A stretch of DNA of 64,000 bases from an uncultured Saprospiraceae bacterium. Lineage in GTDB: Bacteria > Bacteroidota > Bacteroidia > Chitinophagales > Saprospiraceae. Location: positions 62,001-126,000 of the forward strand of contig CALSOU010000004.1 in NCBI GenBank assembly GCA_943788055.1, read 5' to 3'. Of this stretch, positions 1-8,456 are shown in pieces (within the stretch, counting starts at the first letter, position 1; the number at the start of each line of letters is the position of its first letter). A model generated the notes under the pieces. The model worked only from the letters and a program-made list of their open reading frames with translations, was not told where the DNA came from and made no database searches. Both the position numbers and the translations under genes were made by a program.

Positions 1-99
1 GAAGAATTGATTCGAGCTATCAAAAAGAAAGCGAGTATCACTCTCGTTAATAAGGGCTGTTCCGAGTGCTATGAGATTCACCGTTTCCGCGTGCGTTAA
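1..99 (+). CDS. 3' end of an unidentified protein (partial)
   Basis: An open frame enters from the left edge and ends at a TAA at 97-99, giving the last 32 residues of a protein. The tail is basic (AIKKKAS...HRFRVR) and has two cysteines three residues apart (GCSEC). This is too little to assign a family. It is followed by about 225 bases without a gene before the next start. Confidence 0.45.
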   Translation, partial: EELIRAIKKKASITLVNKGCSECYEIHRFRVR

Positions 100-326
100 T
101 TTTCCCTAACTTATCCAGACTATTCTGACCTTCTTACTTAAGGATTAATTCGATATATCTTTCAACAGATAATGTTGGATAGAAGTAATTATTGATACTT
201 TCATAAGTAATTACCTATCGTATATTCGACAAAATGTATGATAAGTGGTTTTGGTTTTGTTTTTTTTCTTAAATTGAATTCAGACTTTTTCATGAGAATC
301 CAACAACTGAAACAAAACAAACGACC

Positions 327-1349
327 ATGGATAGCTACGAACTACAACGAAGGATATTTGAAATAATTGACATTAAGAGTGAGTTTTCAAAAGAGCTCAA
401 AGACGATTTAGCCCAATTGCTATCTATTAGTAAAGGAGCGATTTATAAGAGAATTAACGGCACCACAACGATTTCACTTGCTGATTTAGCGATTCTCATG
501 AAGACTTATAACATCAGTTTTGATGCTTTAGTGAATCCTGAACGCAGGAATATAAATTTTCAATTTCCACAGCTGGAGAGAAAAATTGTGTCATTTTTCG
601 AATATACACATACCTTCAAAGCTGCAGTCGACAATTTTGCAGGCTTGCCGAATCCACAGATATATTATGCAACAAATGAGTTGCCATTCTTCTACTACTT
701 CCTTGATAAGGATTTAACTTATTTCAAGTTTTACATATACGCAAAAACAGTTTGGAATTTAGATTCCTACAAGGATAGAAATTTGCAGATTAGAGAATTT
801 AATGAGGAGTTCGGAGTGATGAATGTTTTGAACGAATCCTTGAAAAAGTATTACGATGAGCTACCTAATATTGAGTTTTGGAATGAGAATATACTGAATA
901 ATACACTTAATCAAATTACGTATTTTCTTTCGACCGGAGATTTTGAGATTCCCGAAGAGGCTTTCATTTTATGTGATAAGTTGGAAGAAATTATGAAGCA
1001 TGTTGAATCAATGGCCGAACACGGTCGGAAGTTTATGCCAGGAAAGGAGCCTACTGAGAAATCACCAGAATTTCTAATGTATTACAATGAAATTTCTCAC
1101 ACGAACAATATACTTCTGATTGTGAACTCACTTCAGAGTGCCATATTTACCGCATATGATAATCCCAATTACATAATCAGTACAGATGAGCAATTGGTAG
1201 ACTATACTTTGAATTGGTTTAAGAATATTCAGAAATCTTCATTGCCTATATCGAATGATGCAGCAAAAACTCGAAGAGCTATGTTTGGTAAAATTCATAA
1301 GCGAATTGATCATACAAGATCAGAAATTGAAAGCATATTAGCTCAGTAA
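327..1349 (+). CDS. helix-turn-helix transcriptional regulator with large C-terminal helical domain
   Basis: 340-residue putative DNA-binding protein. Residues about 20-70 form an XRE-like helix-turn-helix (LLSISKGAIYKRINGTTTIS, then a second helix pair), a pattern I recognise from Bacteroidota regulators. The remaining ~270 residues are mostly helical and aromatic-rich, with no enzyme motif that I recognise; they probably sense a ligand or mediate dimerisation. Start is ATG at 327. The next gene, a ROK kinase, begins 15 bases after the stop, so the two are probably co-transcribed and the regulator may control sugar metabolism; that is inference. The HTH also resembles the 75-residue protein at 56295. 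Confidence 0.8.
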   Translation: MDSYELQRRIFEIIDIKSEFSKELKDDLAQLLSISKGAIYKRINGTTTISLADLAILMKTYNISFDALVNPERRNINFQFPQLERKIVSFFEYTHTFKAAVDNFAGLPNPQIYYATNELPFFYYFLDKDLTYFKFYIYAKTVWNLDSYKDRNLQIREFNEEFGVMNVLNESLKKYYDELPNIEFWNENILNNTLNQITYFLSTGDFEIPEEAFILCDKLEEIMKHVESMAEHGRKFMPGKEPTEKSPEFLMYYNEISHTNNILLIVNSLQSAIFTAYDNPNYIISTDEQLVDYTLNWFKNIQKSSLPISNDAAKTRRAMFGKIHKRIDHTRSEIESILAQ

Positions 1350-1363
1350 AATGAAGGCGTATT

Positions 1364-2296
1364 ATGAATCATCTATGGGGAATTGATCTAGGAGGTACAA
1401 AAATCGAATGTGTAGTAATTACATTTGATAAGAAAATGGGTACTGAGAATGAATTCGAAATACTGGGCAGGGAAAGAATTCCTACTGAATCAGCGGGCGG
1501 TTATCAACATGTGATAGGACAGGTAGTAAAACTCGTAAACCTAGTTGCCGATAAGATAGGGTACCGTCCCGAAAAAATGGGTATTGGCACACCAGGAGCA
1601 ATTGAGCCCAGTAATAAACTCATGAAGAATAGTAATTCAACTTGTTTGAATGGGATGCCGTTTGAAGAAGATTTGCAGGAAGCGCTAGGCATCGAACTAA
1701 GAATGGTTAATGATGCAAATTGCTTTGCAATTGCTGAAACAAAATTGGGTATTGTTCAAGAATTAAATGAAGATGTAGAAACTGTTTTCGGAGTAATTAT
1801 GGGAACAGGAGTTGGAGGTGGTATTGTAGTAAACGGTCAAGCGTTAATAGGAAGACATGGAATAGCTGGTGAGTGGGGACATAATCACTTACATGATTCT
1901 GGAGGGATGTGCTATTGCGGACGGGTAGGTTGTACTGAAACGATTATATCAGGGCCTGCCCTCGAGCGTTACTACCATTCAATATCACATGATAAAAGAC
2001 CACTAGAAGAAATTGTCTCTCGATATCGTGTAGGTAGAGATCATTATGCAGAAGCAACTATGAAACGCTTATATAATATGTTTGGTAAGGGAATTGCTAG
2101 AATTATCAATGTGTTAGATCCAGCAATTATTGTGATCGGAGGAGGGGTTGGTAATATCGAAGAGATATATACGCTTGGAGTAGAGGAAGCTAAACAATAT
2201 ATTTTCAATGACACTCTCAATACTAAATTCCTCAAGCCAAAACTCGGGGACAGTGCTGGAGTATTTGGAGCTGCTCTTCTTTTTTCAAATCATTGA
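1364..2296 (+). CDS. ROK family sugar kinase (glucokinase/fructokinase-like)
   Basis: 310-residue cytoplasmic ATP-dependent sugar kinase, predicted to phosphorylate glucose, fructose or an amino sugar. The N-terminus has the ATP phosphate-binding motif DLGGTK (residues 8-13); the catalytic Asp lies in VNDAN (D117); a second glycine-rich loop is MGTGVGGG (~146-153). The ROK zinc site is complete: H173 (GEWGHN) plus C183, C185 and C190 (CYCGRVGC). Length and order match full-length ROK kinases rather than ROK repressors, because no N-terminal winged helix is present. It lies 15 bases behind the HTH regulator at 327. The exact sugar cannot be told from sequence. Confidence 0.92.
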   Translation: MNHLWGIDLGGTKIECVVITFDKKMGTENEFEILGRERIPTESAGGYQHVIGQVVKLVNLVADKIGYRPEKMGIGTPGAIEPSNKLMKNSNSTCLNGMPFEEDLQEALGIELRMVNDANCFAIAETKLGIVQELNEDVETVFGVIMGTGVGGGIVVNGQALIGRHGIAGEWGHNHLHDSGGMCYCGRVGCTETIISGPALERYYHSISHDKRPLEEIVSRYRVGRDHYAEATMKRLYNMFGKGIARIINVLDPAIIVIGGGVGNIEEIYTLGVEEAKQYIFNDTLNTKFLKPKLGDSAGVFGAALLFSNH

Positions 2297-2470
2297 TCCA
2301 ACTATTTTAGCTTCATAACATCAGACGTAAGATTTAGTCTTAGGAGATGAACTAGTATCTGTATCTAGATTTAATCTAATCTTAAGGCTCGCTAATGTAT
2401 GAACTGTATCTTTTTAAGATATTTCACTATTTTAGAGTTTCTTCAAATCAAATTTCGACAAAGTGCGTTC

Positions 2471-2478
2471 TATCTTCG
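2471..2478 (+). promoter_or_regulatory. Bacteroidota-type -7 element for ferritin gene
   Basis: TATCTTCG matches TAnnTTTG at seven of eight positions and ends 25 bases before the ferritin ATG at 2504. It lies inside the longest open frame from 2399, so that upstream start is unlikely. No clear -33 TTG was seen. Confidence 0.45.
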
Positions 2479-2503
2479 CACACTTAAATCAAAACTAATT
2501 TCC

Positions 2504-3013
2504 ATGTTATCAAAAAAAATGCAAGCTGCACTGAATGAGCAGATCAAGATTGAAGGGCAATCTTCACAAGTTTATTTGGCAATGGCCTCATGGGCAGAAA
2601 TTCAGCCAGGTATCGATAACGTAGTAGCTTTTTTCTATCGTCATAGTGATGAGGAAAGAATGCATATGTTGAAATTAATTCACTTCGTGAACGATCGTGG
2701 AGGTTTCGCAATGATACCTGCACTCGAACAGCCGACTCTGACTTACCCCTCTATCAAACATGCTTTTGAGGAGTTGTTGAAACACGAACAGTTTGTCTCT
2801 GAATCAATTAACAAACTGGTCGACATTGCACTTCAGGAAAAAGATTATGCAACACATAATTTCCTTCAGTGGTATGTTGCGGAACAGATCGAAGAAGAAG
2901 CACTTGCTCGCACCATGAATGACAAGCTTGAACTTATTGGAGATGATAAGAGCGGTCTTTATATGTTCGATCGTGATATTTTGATGGTAAGTGTCCAAGA
3001 AGAAGGAGCTTAA
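2504..3013 (+). CDS. ftnA: ferritin (non-haem iron storage)
   Basis: 169-residue four-helix-bundle ferritin that oxidises Fe(II) and stores it in a 24-mer shell. Ferroxidase ligands are visible: E17 (IEGQSS), the EExxH motif at 50-54 (EERMH), E95, Q128 and E131 (AEQIEEE). Length is normal for bacterial FtnA and there is no haem-ligand pattern of bacterioferritin. The frame is open upstream to 2399, but the extension is unlike ferritins and contains the promoter element at 2471, so I chose ATG 2504, whose product begins MLSKKMQAAL as in other ferritins. Monocistronic by spacing. Confidence 0.95.
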   Translation: MLSKKMQAALNEQIKIEGQSSQVYLAMASWAEIQPGIDNVVAFFYRHSDEERMHMLKLIHFVNDRGGFAMIPALEQPTLTYPSIKHAFEELLKHEQFVSESINKLVDIALQEKDYATHNFLQWYVAEQIEEEALARTMNDKLELIGDDKSGLYMFDRDILMVSVQEEGA

Positions 3014-3030
3014 GATATAGTCATAATCCC

Positions 3031-3038
3031 TATATTTG
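3031..3038 (+). promoter_or_regulatory. -7 element (TATATTTG)
   Basis: Exact TAnnTTTG match, 22 bases before the GTG start at 3061. It lies between the ferritin stop and the next gene, suggesting that the small gene has its own promoter. Confidence 0.5.
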
Positions 3039-3060
3039 CCAAAATTAAAAATTGTAGGCA

Positions 3061-3438
3061 GTGGAAGATTGGGAATTAGACTTTGAATGGGTGCGCGTCA
3101 AGCATATCGTTAAAGATACAATGGGCAGCAGTATTCTGCCAGATTTTCAAACAGTCTTATTTCTCATTGGCGTTCAAGAGCTTGGTTTGATTCAACATGA
3201 ATTTACGAAAGAGGAAAAGCAAGACTTAATGCACATTGCTGTTTGCAAGCTTCTTAGTTATGATGAGTACTATGAGTTTGTCGGAAGAGACCAAGACGGT
3301 TGGCCACACTATAAACCAATCAAGGATGTACCTATCGAAGGAGCTGATGATCAAGAGCAATTTCTTAAACAATTTGTAATCAGGTATTTTAAAGAACTTG
3401 AAGTTGAAAATGGCGGATTTGAGAAGCACAGTCCTTAA
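3061..3438 (+). CDS. conserved small acidic protein of unknown function
   Basis: 125-residue soluble acidic protein with a GTG start and no signal peptide, membrane segment or recognisable catalytic motif. The N-terminal block (EDWELDFEWVRVKHIVKD) and the stretch DGWPHYKPIKDVP look like a family I have seen in Bacteroidota genomes, always uncharacterised; I cannot name a domain. Predicted mainly helical. A -7 element at 3031 and a 33-base gap to the cyclophilin gene at 3472 suggest it could lead a short operon with the two cyclophilins, but no functional link is evident. Confidence 0.75.
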   Translation: MEDWELDFEWVRVKHIVKDTMGSSILPDFQTVLFLIGVQELGLIQHEFTKEEKQDLMHIAVCKLLSYDEYYEFVGRDQDGWPHYKPIKDVPIEGADDQEQFLKQFVIRYFKELEVENGGFEKHSP

Positions 3439-3471
3439 CTATAATATTTTATTCAGAATACATCACCTATA

Positions 3472-4116
3472 ATGAAACATCTATTTATTTTTTTATTTGC
3501 TAGTCTATTTATCATCGCTTGTGGAGGTGAACAAAATCGTAAGGTGCAGATTCAAACGGAATATGGAAACATGACTGTTGAATTGTTCAATACAGCACCT
3601 TTACATAGAGATAACTTTGTGAAGTTAGTCAAAGAAGGATTCTATGATGATCTGCTCTTTCATAGAGTAATTAATGGGTTTATGATTCAAGGTGGTGATC
3701 CAGAGTCAAAGGAAGCGCCTCAGGAACAGAATCTAGGTAGTGGAGGACCTGGATATAGAATTAAGGCAGAAATAGGTGAAAAACATTTTAAAGGTAGACT
3801 AGCTGCTGCAAGAACTGGAGACACAGCCAATCCTGAAAGAGAATCATCTGGCTCTCAATTTTATATTGTTGATGGAAGACCGGCAACTGCAAATACAATA
3901 AATCAAATTGCTCAGAGACAAGGGTTTACCTACAGTCAGCAGGATATCGACATATATGAGTCTTTTGGTGGAACTCCCAATTTGGATGGTCAATATTCAG
4001 TTTTTGGACAAGTGGTAGAAGGTTTAGATGTAATCGATAAAATTGCTGCTGTTCAGACTAGACCAGGTGATAGACCTGTGAAAGATGTCAAGATGAAAAT
4101 TGTTTTATTAAACTAG
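3472..4116 (+). CDS. cyclophilin-type peptidyl-prolyl isomerase, lipoprotein
   Basis: 214-residue secreted proline cis-trans isomerase, probably anchored in an envelope membrane. A signal peptide ends in a lipobox with C17 (FIIACGG). The cyclophilin domain covers about 24-213 and keeps the core FHRVINGFMIQGGD with the catalytic arginine R65, then GSGGPGY, SSGSQFYI and YSVFGQVVEG. It sits 14 bases before a second cyclophilin lipoprotein at 4131, and the two share the same internal insert style (NQIAQRQG...YESFGGTP compared with the sister), so they look like a tandem duplication. Likely role: folding of periplasmic or outer-membrane proteins. Confidence 0.94.
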   Translation: MKHLFIFLFASLFIIACGGEQNRKVQIQTEYGNMTVELFNTAPLHRDNFVKLVKEGFYDDLLFHRVINGFMIQGGDPESKEAPQEQNLGSGGPGYRIKAEIGEKHFKGRLAAARTGDTANPERESSGSQFYIVDGRPATANTINQIAQRQGFTYSQQDIDIYESFGGTPNLDGQYSVFGQVVEGLDVIDKIAAVQTRPGDRPVKDVKMKIVLLN

Positions 4117-4130
4117 ATAATCTTCTTTAG

Positions 4131-5027
4131 ATGCATATTGTAAGTGGAATTAAGTTACTTGTCTTAACTACAGTTTCAATTTTCTTGGTTTCCTGTGGAC
4201 CAACTGCTAGGTTTACATATCAACAGTCTGATAAGGTTGCTCCGTCCATTGTGGATTTTCAAAATGACTCTAAAAAAGCTGAAAGCTATACATGGGATTT
4301 TGGAGATGGAAAAACTAGTTCAGATAAAAATCCAAACCACAAGTACTATTTGTCAGGCAAATACGAAGTTGCTTTAACAGCTAAGAAAGGTAAAAAAGAG
4401 AAAGTTACGGTACAAGAAATATTTGTTGATGCACCGGATATCTGCCTTTTAGCACTTGAAACAGATTATGGGACTATCATAATGCATCTATTTGACAATA
4501 CCCCAAAACATAGAGATAATTTCATCAAATTAGCGGAAGAAGGTTTTTTTGATGGTCTACTATTTCACCGCGTGATCGATGGATTTATGATTCAGGGTGG
4601 AGACCCTAATTCAAGAGATGCAAAAGCCGGAAAACCACTTGGTAGTGGTGGTCCTGGATACCAAATTCCTGCGGAATTCAATAAGGAAAATGTACACATT
4701 CGAGGAGCGATTGCAGCGGCAAGGACATCTGATAGTATGAACCCGCAAAAAAAGTCGTCAGGCTCTCAATTCTATATAGTTCACGGTAAGCCACTTGAAG
4801 AAAGTCAATTGAGAAACTTTGAGCTAATGAAAGGCTTGAACTATACCGATGAGCAAAAGCGCATCTTTATGGAAGATGGAGGAACACCTTTTCTTGACAT
4901 GGGATACACTGTTTTTGGTCAAGTGCTAGAAGGTTTTGATGTTATCGAAGATATCGCACAAGCAAAGAAAGATAATAGAGATAGACCTATTGAGGATATC
5001 AAGATGCAAATAAATGTAATAAAATAA
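4131..5027 (+). CDS. PKD domain-cyclophilin fusion lipoprotein (peptidyl-prolyl isomerase)
   Basis: 298-residue lipoprotein. The signal peptide ends at C22 (FLVSCGP). Residues ~26-100 form a PKD-type beta-sandwich with the hallmark WDFGDG at 55-60 and the trailing GKYEVALTA strand. The cyclophilin domain follows from ~104, with FHRVIDGFMIQGGD (R147), GSGGPGY and SSGSQFYIV, ending at the C-terminus. The catalytic core appears intact. PKD domains usually bind proteins or sugars, so this domain may position the isomerase on a surface client; that is inference. The gene lies 14 bases after its sister cyclophilin and two bases before the next start, so the three are probably one transcript. Confidence 0.92.
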   Translation: MHIVSGIKLLVLTTVSIFLVSCGPTARFTYQQSDKVAPSIVDFQNDSKKAESYTWDFGDGKTSSDKNPNHKYYLSGKYEVALTAKKGKKEKVTVQEIFVDAPDICLLALETDYGTIIMHLFDNTPKHRDNFIKLAEEGFFDGLLFHRVIDGFMIQGGDPNSRDAKAGKPLGSGGPGYQIPAEFNKENVHIRGAIAAARTSDSMNPQKKSSGSQFYIVHGKPLEESQLRNFELMKGLNYTDEQKRIFMEDGGTPFLDMGYTVFGQVLEGFDVIEDIAQAKKDNRDRPIEDIKMQINVIK

Positions 5028-5028
5028 T

Positions 5029-5772
5029 ATGGAGAGAATCTTAGGCATAGATGTGGGCGCAACGGGAATCAAAGGAAATTTGGTAGACCCTGTAAAAGGT
5101 GTTGTCTTGGAAGATAGATATAAACTAAAAACACCCAAGGATTCCACTCCTAAGAATGTTTTAGCAACTGTAAATAGTATCATTGACCACTTTGATTGGC
5201 AAGGACTACCAGTAGGTCTTGGTTTTCCTGCAATCGTTCAACATGGTATTACACGTTCAGCTTCCAACGTTGATAAGAAGTGGTTGGACTTTTCAGCTCA
5301 AGAATTTTTGCAAAAAGGTACAGGTTGTCCACTAACTATGGTGAATGACGCTGATGCAGCTGGACTTGCGGAAATAGTCTTTGGGCAGGGAAAAGGAATT
5401 AAAGGCACTGTCATTCTTCTTACTTTAGGAACAGGTATCGGTTCAGCTATTTTTGTCAATGGTAAATTACTTCCAAATACAGAAATGGGACACCTCAAAT
5501 GGAAGGACAAAGTTCTAGAAAAGTATATGTCCAATAAAGTAAGGGAGATTAATAGCCAATCTTGGAAGACTTGGGGGAAAGAGTTTAGCAAAGGATTGGC
5601 ACATATTGATTTTCTTTTTTCTCCTGATGTAATTATACTTGGGGGTGGAATAAGTAAGAATTTTGATCTTTATAAGAAGTATCTGACTGGTTCAAAGTGC
5701 CCTGTAGTACCTGCCAAAATGCAAAATGATGCTGGTATCATTGGTGCAGCTATGTCTTATATTCAAAAGTAG
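5029..5772 (+). CDS. ppgK: polyphosphate glucokinase-like ROK protein
   Basis: 247-residue ROK-fold kinase that by family would transfer phosphate from polyphosphate (and possibly ATP) to glucose. Phosphate loop DVGATGIK is at 8-15, catalytic Asp in VNDADAAG (D107), and the second nucleotide loop LGTGIGSA at ~133-140. It lacks the HxCxCxxxxC zinc motif seen in the ROK kinase at 1364; its shorter length and the EMGHLKWK segment are typical of polyphosphate glucokinases. The start ATG lies one base after the TAA of the cyclophilin gene, so translation is probably coupled. Confidence 0.9.
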   Translation: MERILGIDVGATGIKGNLVDPVKGVVLEDRYKLKTPKDSTPKNVLATVNSIIDHFDWQGLPVGLGFPAIVQHGITRSASNVDKKWLDFSAQEFLQKGTGCPLTMVNDADAAGLAEIVFGQGKGIKGTVILLTLGTGIGSAIFVNGKLLPNTEMGHLKWKDKVLEKYMSNKVREINSQSWKTWGKEFSKGLAHIDFLFSPDVIILGGGISKNFDLYKKYLTGSKCPVVPAKMQNDAGIIGAAMSYIQK

Positions 5773-5963
5773 ATTTCTAGTCACTTAGCATAGTACCAAT
5801 TCACTCAACAAAAGTCTTTTTGAACAATCTTCTGGTAAATAAATATTTACTCTAGCAGTGAATTTTTTTCATTTTAGTTTGTTTAGTTGAGTTATCTTTA
5901 TAAGTTGTTTGAAATATAATAACTTCTTACCCTACCTGCCAAAGACAGTAGATCTTGACGAGA

Positions 5964-5971
5964 TATTTTTG
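5964..5971 (+). promoter_or_regulatory. -7 element (TATTTTTG)
   Basis: Exact TAnnTTTG match 36 bases before the ATG at 6008, in the 235-base intergenic region after ppgK. It is a likely promoter for the four-gene cluster 6008-9814. No TTG at the expected -33 distance. Confidence 0.45.
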
Positions 5972-6007
5972 GCGAGGAGAAGAGTAACTAATCGCTAACA
6001 AATCTTA

Positions 6008-7456
6008 ATGAATTATAAAACAGAATTTGTTCAACCTAAGTCATTTGAGGCTGAAAATCATTTTTACCCAAAAGCTCTGAATGCAACGATTCACCCCATG
6101 GTAAATTTCTTTCTTAATCTTTCGAAAGATCGAATAATAAATAGGTACTGTCATCTTAATCCAATGGTTAATAAAGAAAAACTTGCTGAAGTTTTGGATT
6201 ATAAGTGCAAGTATTTTCTCTGGGGAGGTGCCGATCTGATCAATTCAACAAAGGCAGGTGGAGATAGACAAATGGTCATTATTGAGAATAATTCTTGTCC
6301 TTCTGGACATAAATCAATGCCTTTGCAGGATGACCATCAAGAGTCAGGTTCATACCTCCATCTAATAGAAAGAACATTTCGAAGAATGCTGCGCCCTAGG
6401 CAGGGTGTCACTGAAATTGCAGGTAAGTTGGGAATGGTATATGACAAAAACTTCATGGAGGTTTCTGGCTATGCTGCTGTGATGGCAGATGTTTTCGAAG
6501 AGGAAGTACTTATGGTGCCATACTTCAACGGTGAAGATAACGCCCATGTTAAGTTTGAAAATGGCATTATGTACGTGTACCATGAGAATGAATGGCATAC
6601 GATGCGTGCGGTGTTTAGATATTTAACTCAAAAGCCTTGGACGAGGTTGCCTTTGGTGAGCAAGACCAGGATTATGAATCCGATAATTGCATGTCTTGCT
6701 GGAGGAAGGAATAAAATGGTGGCTGCAAAAGCATATGATATTTACAATACAGAAATTAAGGAGTTTGGACTGAAGATTAGTACTCCCGAAACTATTTGGG
6801 ACGTAAGCAAAGATGAAATTCCATTGTGGGTCCAAAAGCTGGGAGGTCAAGCTGTAATTAAGATTCCTTATAGCAATGCAGGACAAGGTGTTTATACGAT
6901 CATTAATCAAGATGAACTAGACACTTTTATGGAATTAGATATCAATTATAAGAAGTTCATCGTTCAGAGTCTGATTGGAAACTACAATTGGAGTTCAACA
7001 AGTAGCGAGGGTAAGTACTATCATGTGGGAACAATTCCAACACCCAAAGGGGACACATTTGTAACAGACTTGAGATTGATGGTAAGTTCAACAGAAAATG
7101 GAATCAAACCACTTTGTGTATATGCACGAAGAGCGGCGCGCCCTTTGGCCGATGAAATAGACTCTGGTAGTGACTCATGGAGTATGCTTGGTACAAATCT
7201 TTCTATCAAGGAAGCAGAGAATCAGTGGGGGTCAGATACAAATCGCTTAATGCTGATGGATAGAAGGGACTTCAATAAGTTGGGGCTTGGTCTAGACGAT
7301 ATGATAGAAGCATATATTCAGACGGTTCTTTCTACGATAGCAATAGACAAGATGTGTATTAACCTCTATAATTCCAAGGGCAAGTTTAGACAGCGACTTT
7401 TCAAGTCTCTGAATAATGACAAGACCTTACTAGACGAAATAATGAAATATGACTAA
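6008..7456 (+). CDS. ATP-grasp-like protein of unknown function
   Basis: 482-residue soluble protein. The C-terminal half looks like an ATP-grasp fold: GGQAVIKIPYSNAGQGV (~278-294) resembles the lysine plus glycine-loop strand, KFIVQSLIG the hinge strand, and DLRLMVSS...YARRAARPL the acidic and basic core strands. The N-terminal ~230 residues have no motif I know; NNSCPSGHKSMPL with its Cys/Ser/His is notable. It overlaps the next gene, a GshB-like ATP-grasp ligase, by eight bases, and precedes an AstE-type hydrolase and a DUF2750 gene. It may be one of two ligases acting in succession on an amino-acid or peptide substrate (inference). Family unnamed by me. Confidence 0.7.
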   Translation: MNYKTEFVQPKSFEAENHFYPKALNATIHPMVNFFLNLSKDRIINRYCHLNPMVNKEKLAEVLDYKCKYFLWGGADLINSTKAGGDRQMVIIENNSCPSGHKSMPLQDDHQESGSYLHLIERTFRRMLRPRQGVTEIAGKLGMVYDKNFMEVSGYAAVMADVFEEEVLMVPYFNGEDNAHVKFENGIMYVYHENEWHTMRAVFRYLTQKPWTRLPLVSKTRIMNPIIACLAGGRNKMVAAKAYDIYNTEIKEFGLKISTPETIWDVSKDEIPLWVQKLGGQAVIKIPYSNAGQGVYTIINQDELDTFMELDINYKKFIVQSLIGNYNWSSTSSEGKYYHVGTIPTPKGDTFVTDLRLMVSSTENGIKPLCVYARRAARPLADEIDSGSDSWSMLGTNLSIKEAENQWGSDTNRLMLMDRRDFNKLGLGLDDMIEAYIQTVLSTIAIDKMCINLYNSKGKFRQRLFKSLNNDKTLLDEIMKYD

Positions 7457-8456
7457 GGCACTCAAGTTCTTAGTTCTCACGGACCACAGTGGTCACAGTG
7501 AACACAATTCGATATATCCTCTCATTAGAGAATTAGTTAAACATCCTCAAATTCATTCTGTTGACATTGCGAGTCGAGGAGTCTTTGAAAATGATAAATT
7601 CTTTAAAAACAAGAAATTAGATGGTCTACACGTAGTAGCCGTGGATACAGATTTTCAATATCAAGAATCTGGCGTACAGTTTTCGCAAGCTTTGAAAAAA
7701 GTAGACTATAAGAGTTATGATGCAGTCTGGCTGAGACTTCCTCGTCCAGTTGAAGATGATTTTCTACTGTGGTTGGAAGATGAAGTAGACGGTGTGATCT
7801 TCAATCGTCCTCGAGGAATTCTTGAAACGAGTAATAAATCTTTTTTACTCGAGATTCAGAAAGTCTGTCCACCTATCAAGAAAGTACATACTGTTGAAGA
7901 AGTTCTGTCTTTCGCTCTGCAAATGGACATAGTACTAAAGCCACTTAAGGAATATGGAGGGAGAGGTCTTATTAAGATATCGGATGGTATGGTCGATGAT
8001 GGTAAAGAAATTCACAATGCAAAGGCTTATTTAGTACAGCTTGAACCAGCACTTCGTCGTGATGGGTATCTAGCTATGAAGTTTCTCAAAAATGTTTCCA
8101 AAGGAGACAAAAGAATACTCGTTGTCAATGGTGAATTACTTGCTGCATCTTTACGATTACCAGCAGAAGGCTCTTGGTTGTGTAATGTTGCACAGGGAGG
8201 GACATCAGTTGCAACAGAAGTGACGAATGAAGAGAGAGAGATTATTGAATTTATCAGCCCAATTTTAACGGAGAAAGGTATAGTCATGTTTGGCGCTGAT
8301 ACTTTGACCGATGACGACGGAAAACGTGTGCTTTCTGAAGTTAATACATTAAGTATTGGTGGATTTCCTCATGCAGAAGCTCAAACAGGGAAACCCATCA
8401 TTTCAATCACAATTCAAAAGATAATTGACTATGTCCGTACTAGGATCGATGAATAA
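7449..8456 (+). CDS. glutathione synthetase-like / RimK-type ATP-grasp ligase
   Basis: 335-residue ATP-grasp carboxylate-amine ligase. ATP-binding lysine and loop are seen in DIVLKPLKEYGGRGLIKI (~157-174); PAEGSWLCNVAQGGTS (~238-253) matches the GshB-type glycine/arginine segment; MFGADTL and SEVNTLSIGG supply the acidic and Asn metal ligands near the C-terminus. Family members join an amino group to a carboxylate with ATP (glutathione synthesis, or glutamate addition). No GshA is adjacent, so ordinary glutathione synthesis cannot be assumed. It overlaps the upstream gene by eight bases and the downstream hydrolase gene by eight. Confidence 0.85.
   Translation: MTKALKFLVLTDHSGHSEHNSIYPLIRELVKHPQIHSVDIASRGVFENDKFFKNKKLDGLHVVAVDTDFQYQESGVQFSQALKKVDYKSYDAVWLRLPRPVEDDFLLWLEDEVDGVIFNRPRGILETSNKSFLLEIQKVCPPIKKVHTVEEVLSFALQMDIVLKPLKEYGGRGLIKISDGMVDDGKEIHNAKAYLVQLEPALRRDGYLAMKFLKNVSKGDKRILVVNGELLAASLRLPAEGSWLCNVAQGGTSVATEVTNEEREIIEFISPILTEKGIVMFGADTLTDDDGKRVLSEVNTLSIGGFPHAEAQTGKPIISITIQKIIDYVRTRIDE

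Noticed and set aside
2399-2503. Upstream start for ferritin (35 extra residues)
   Set aside because: The extension is unlike ferritins and contains the -7 element at 2471.
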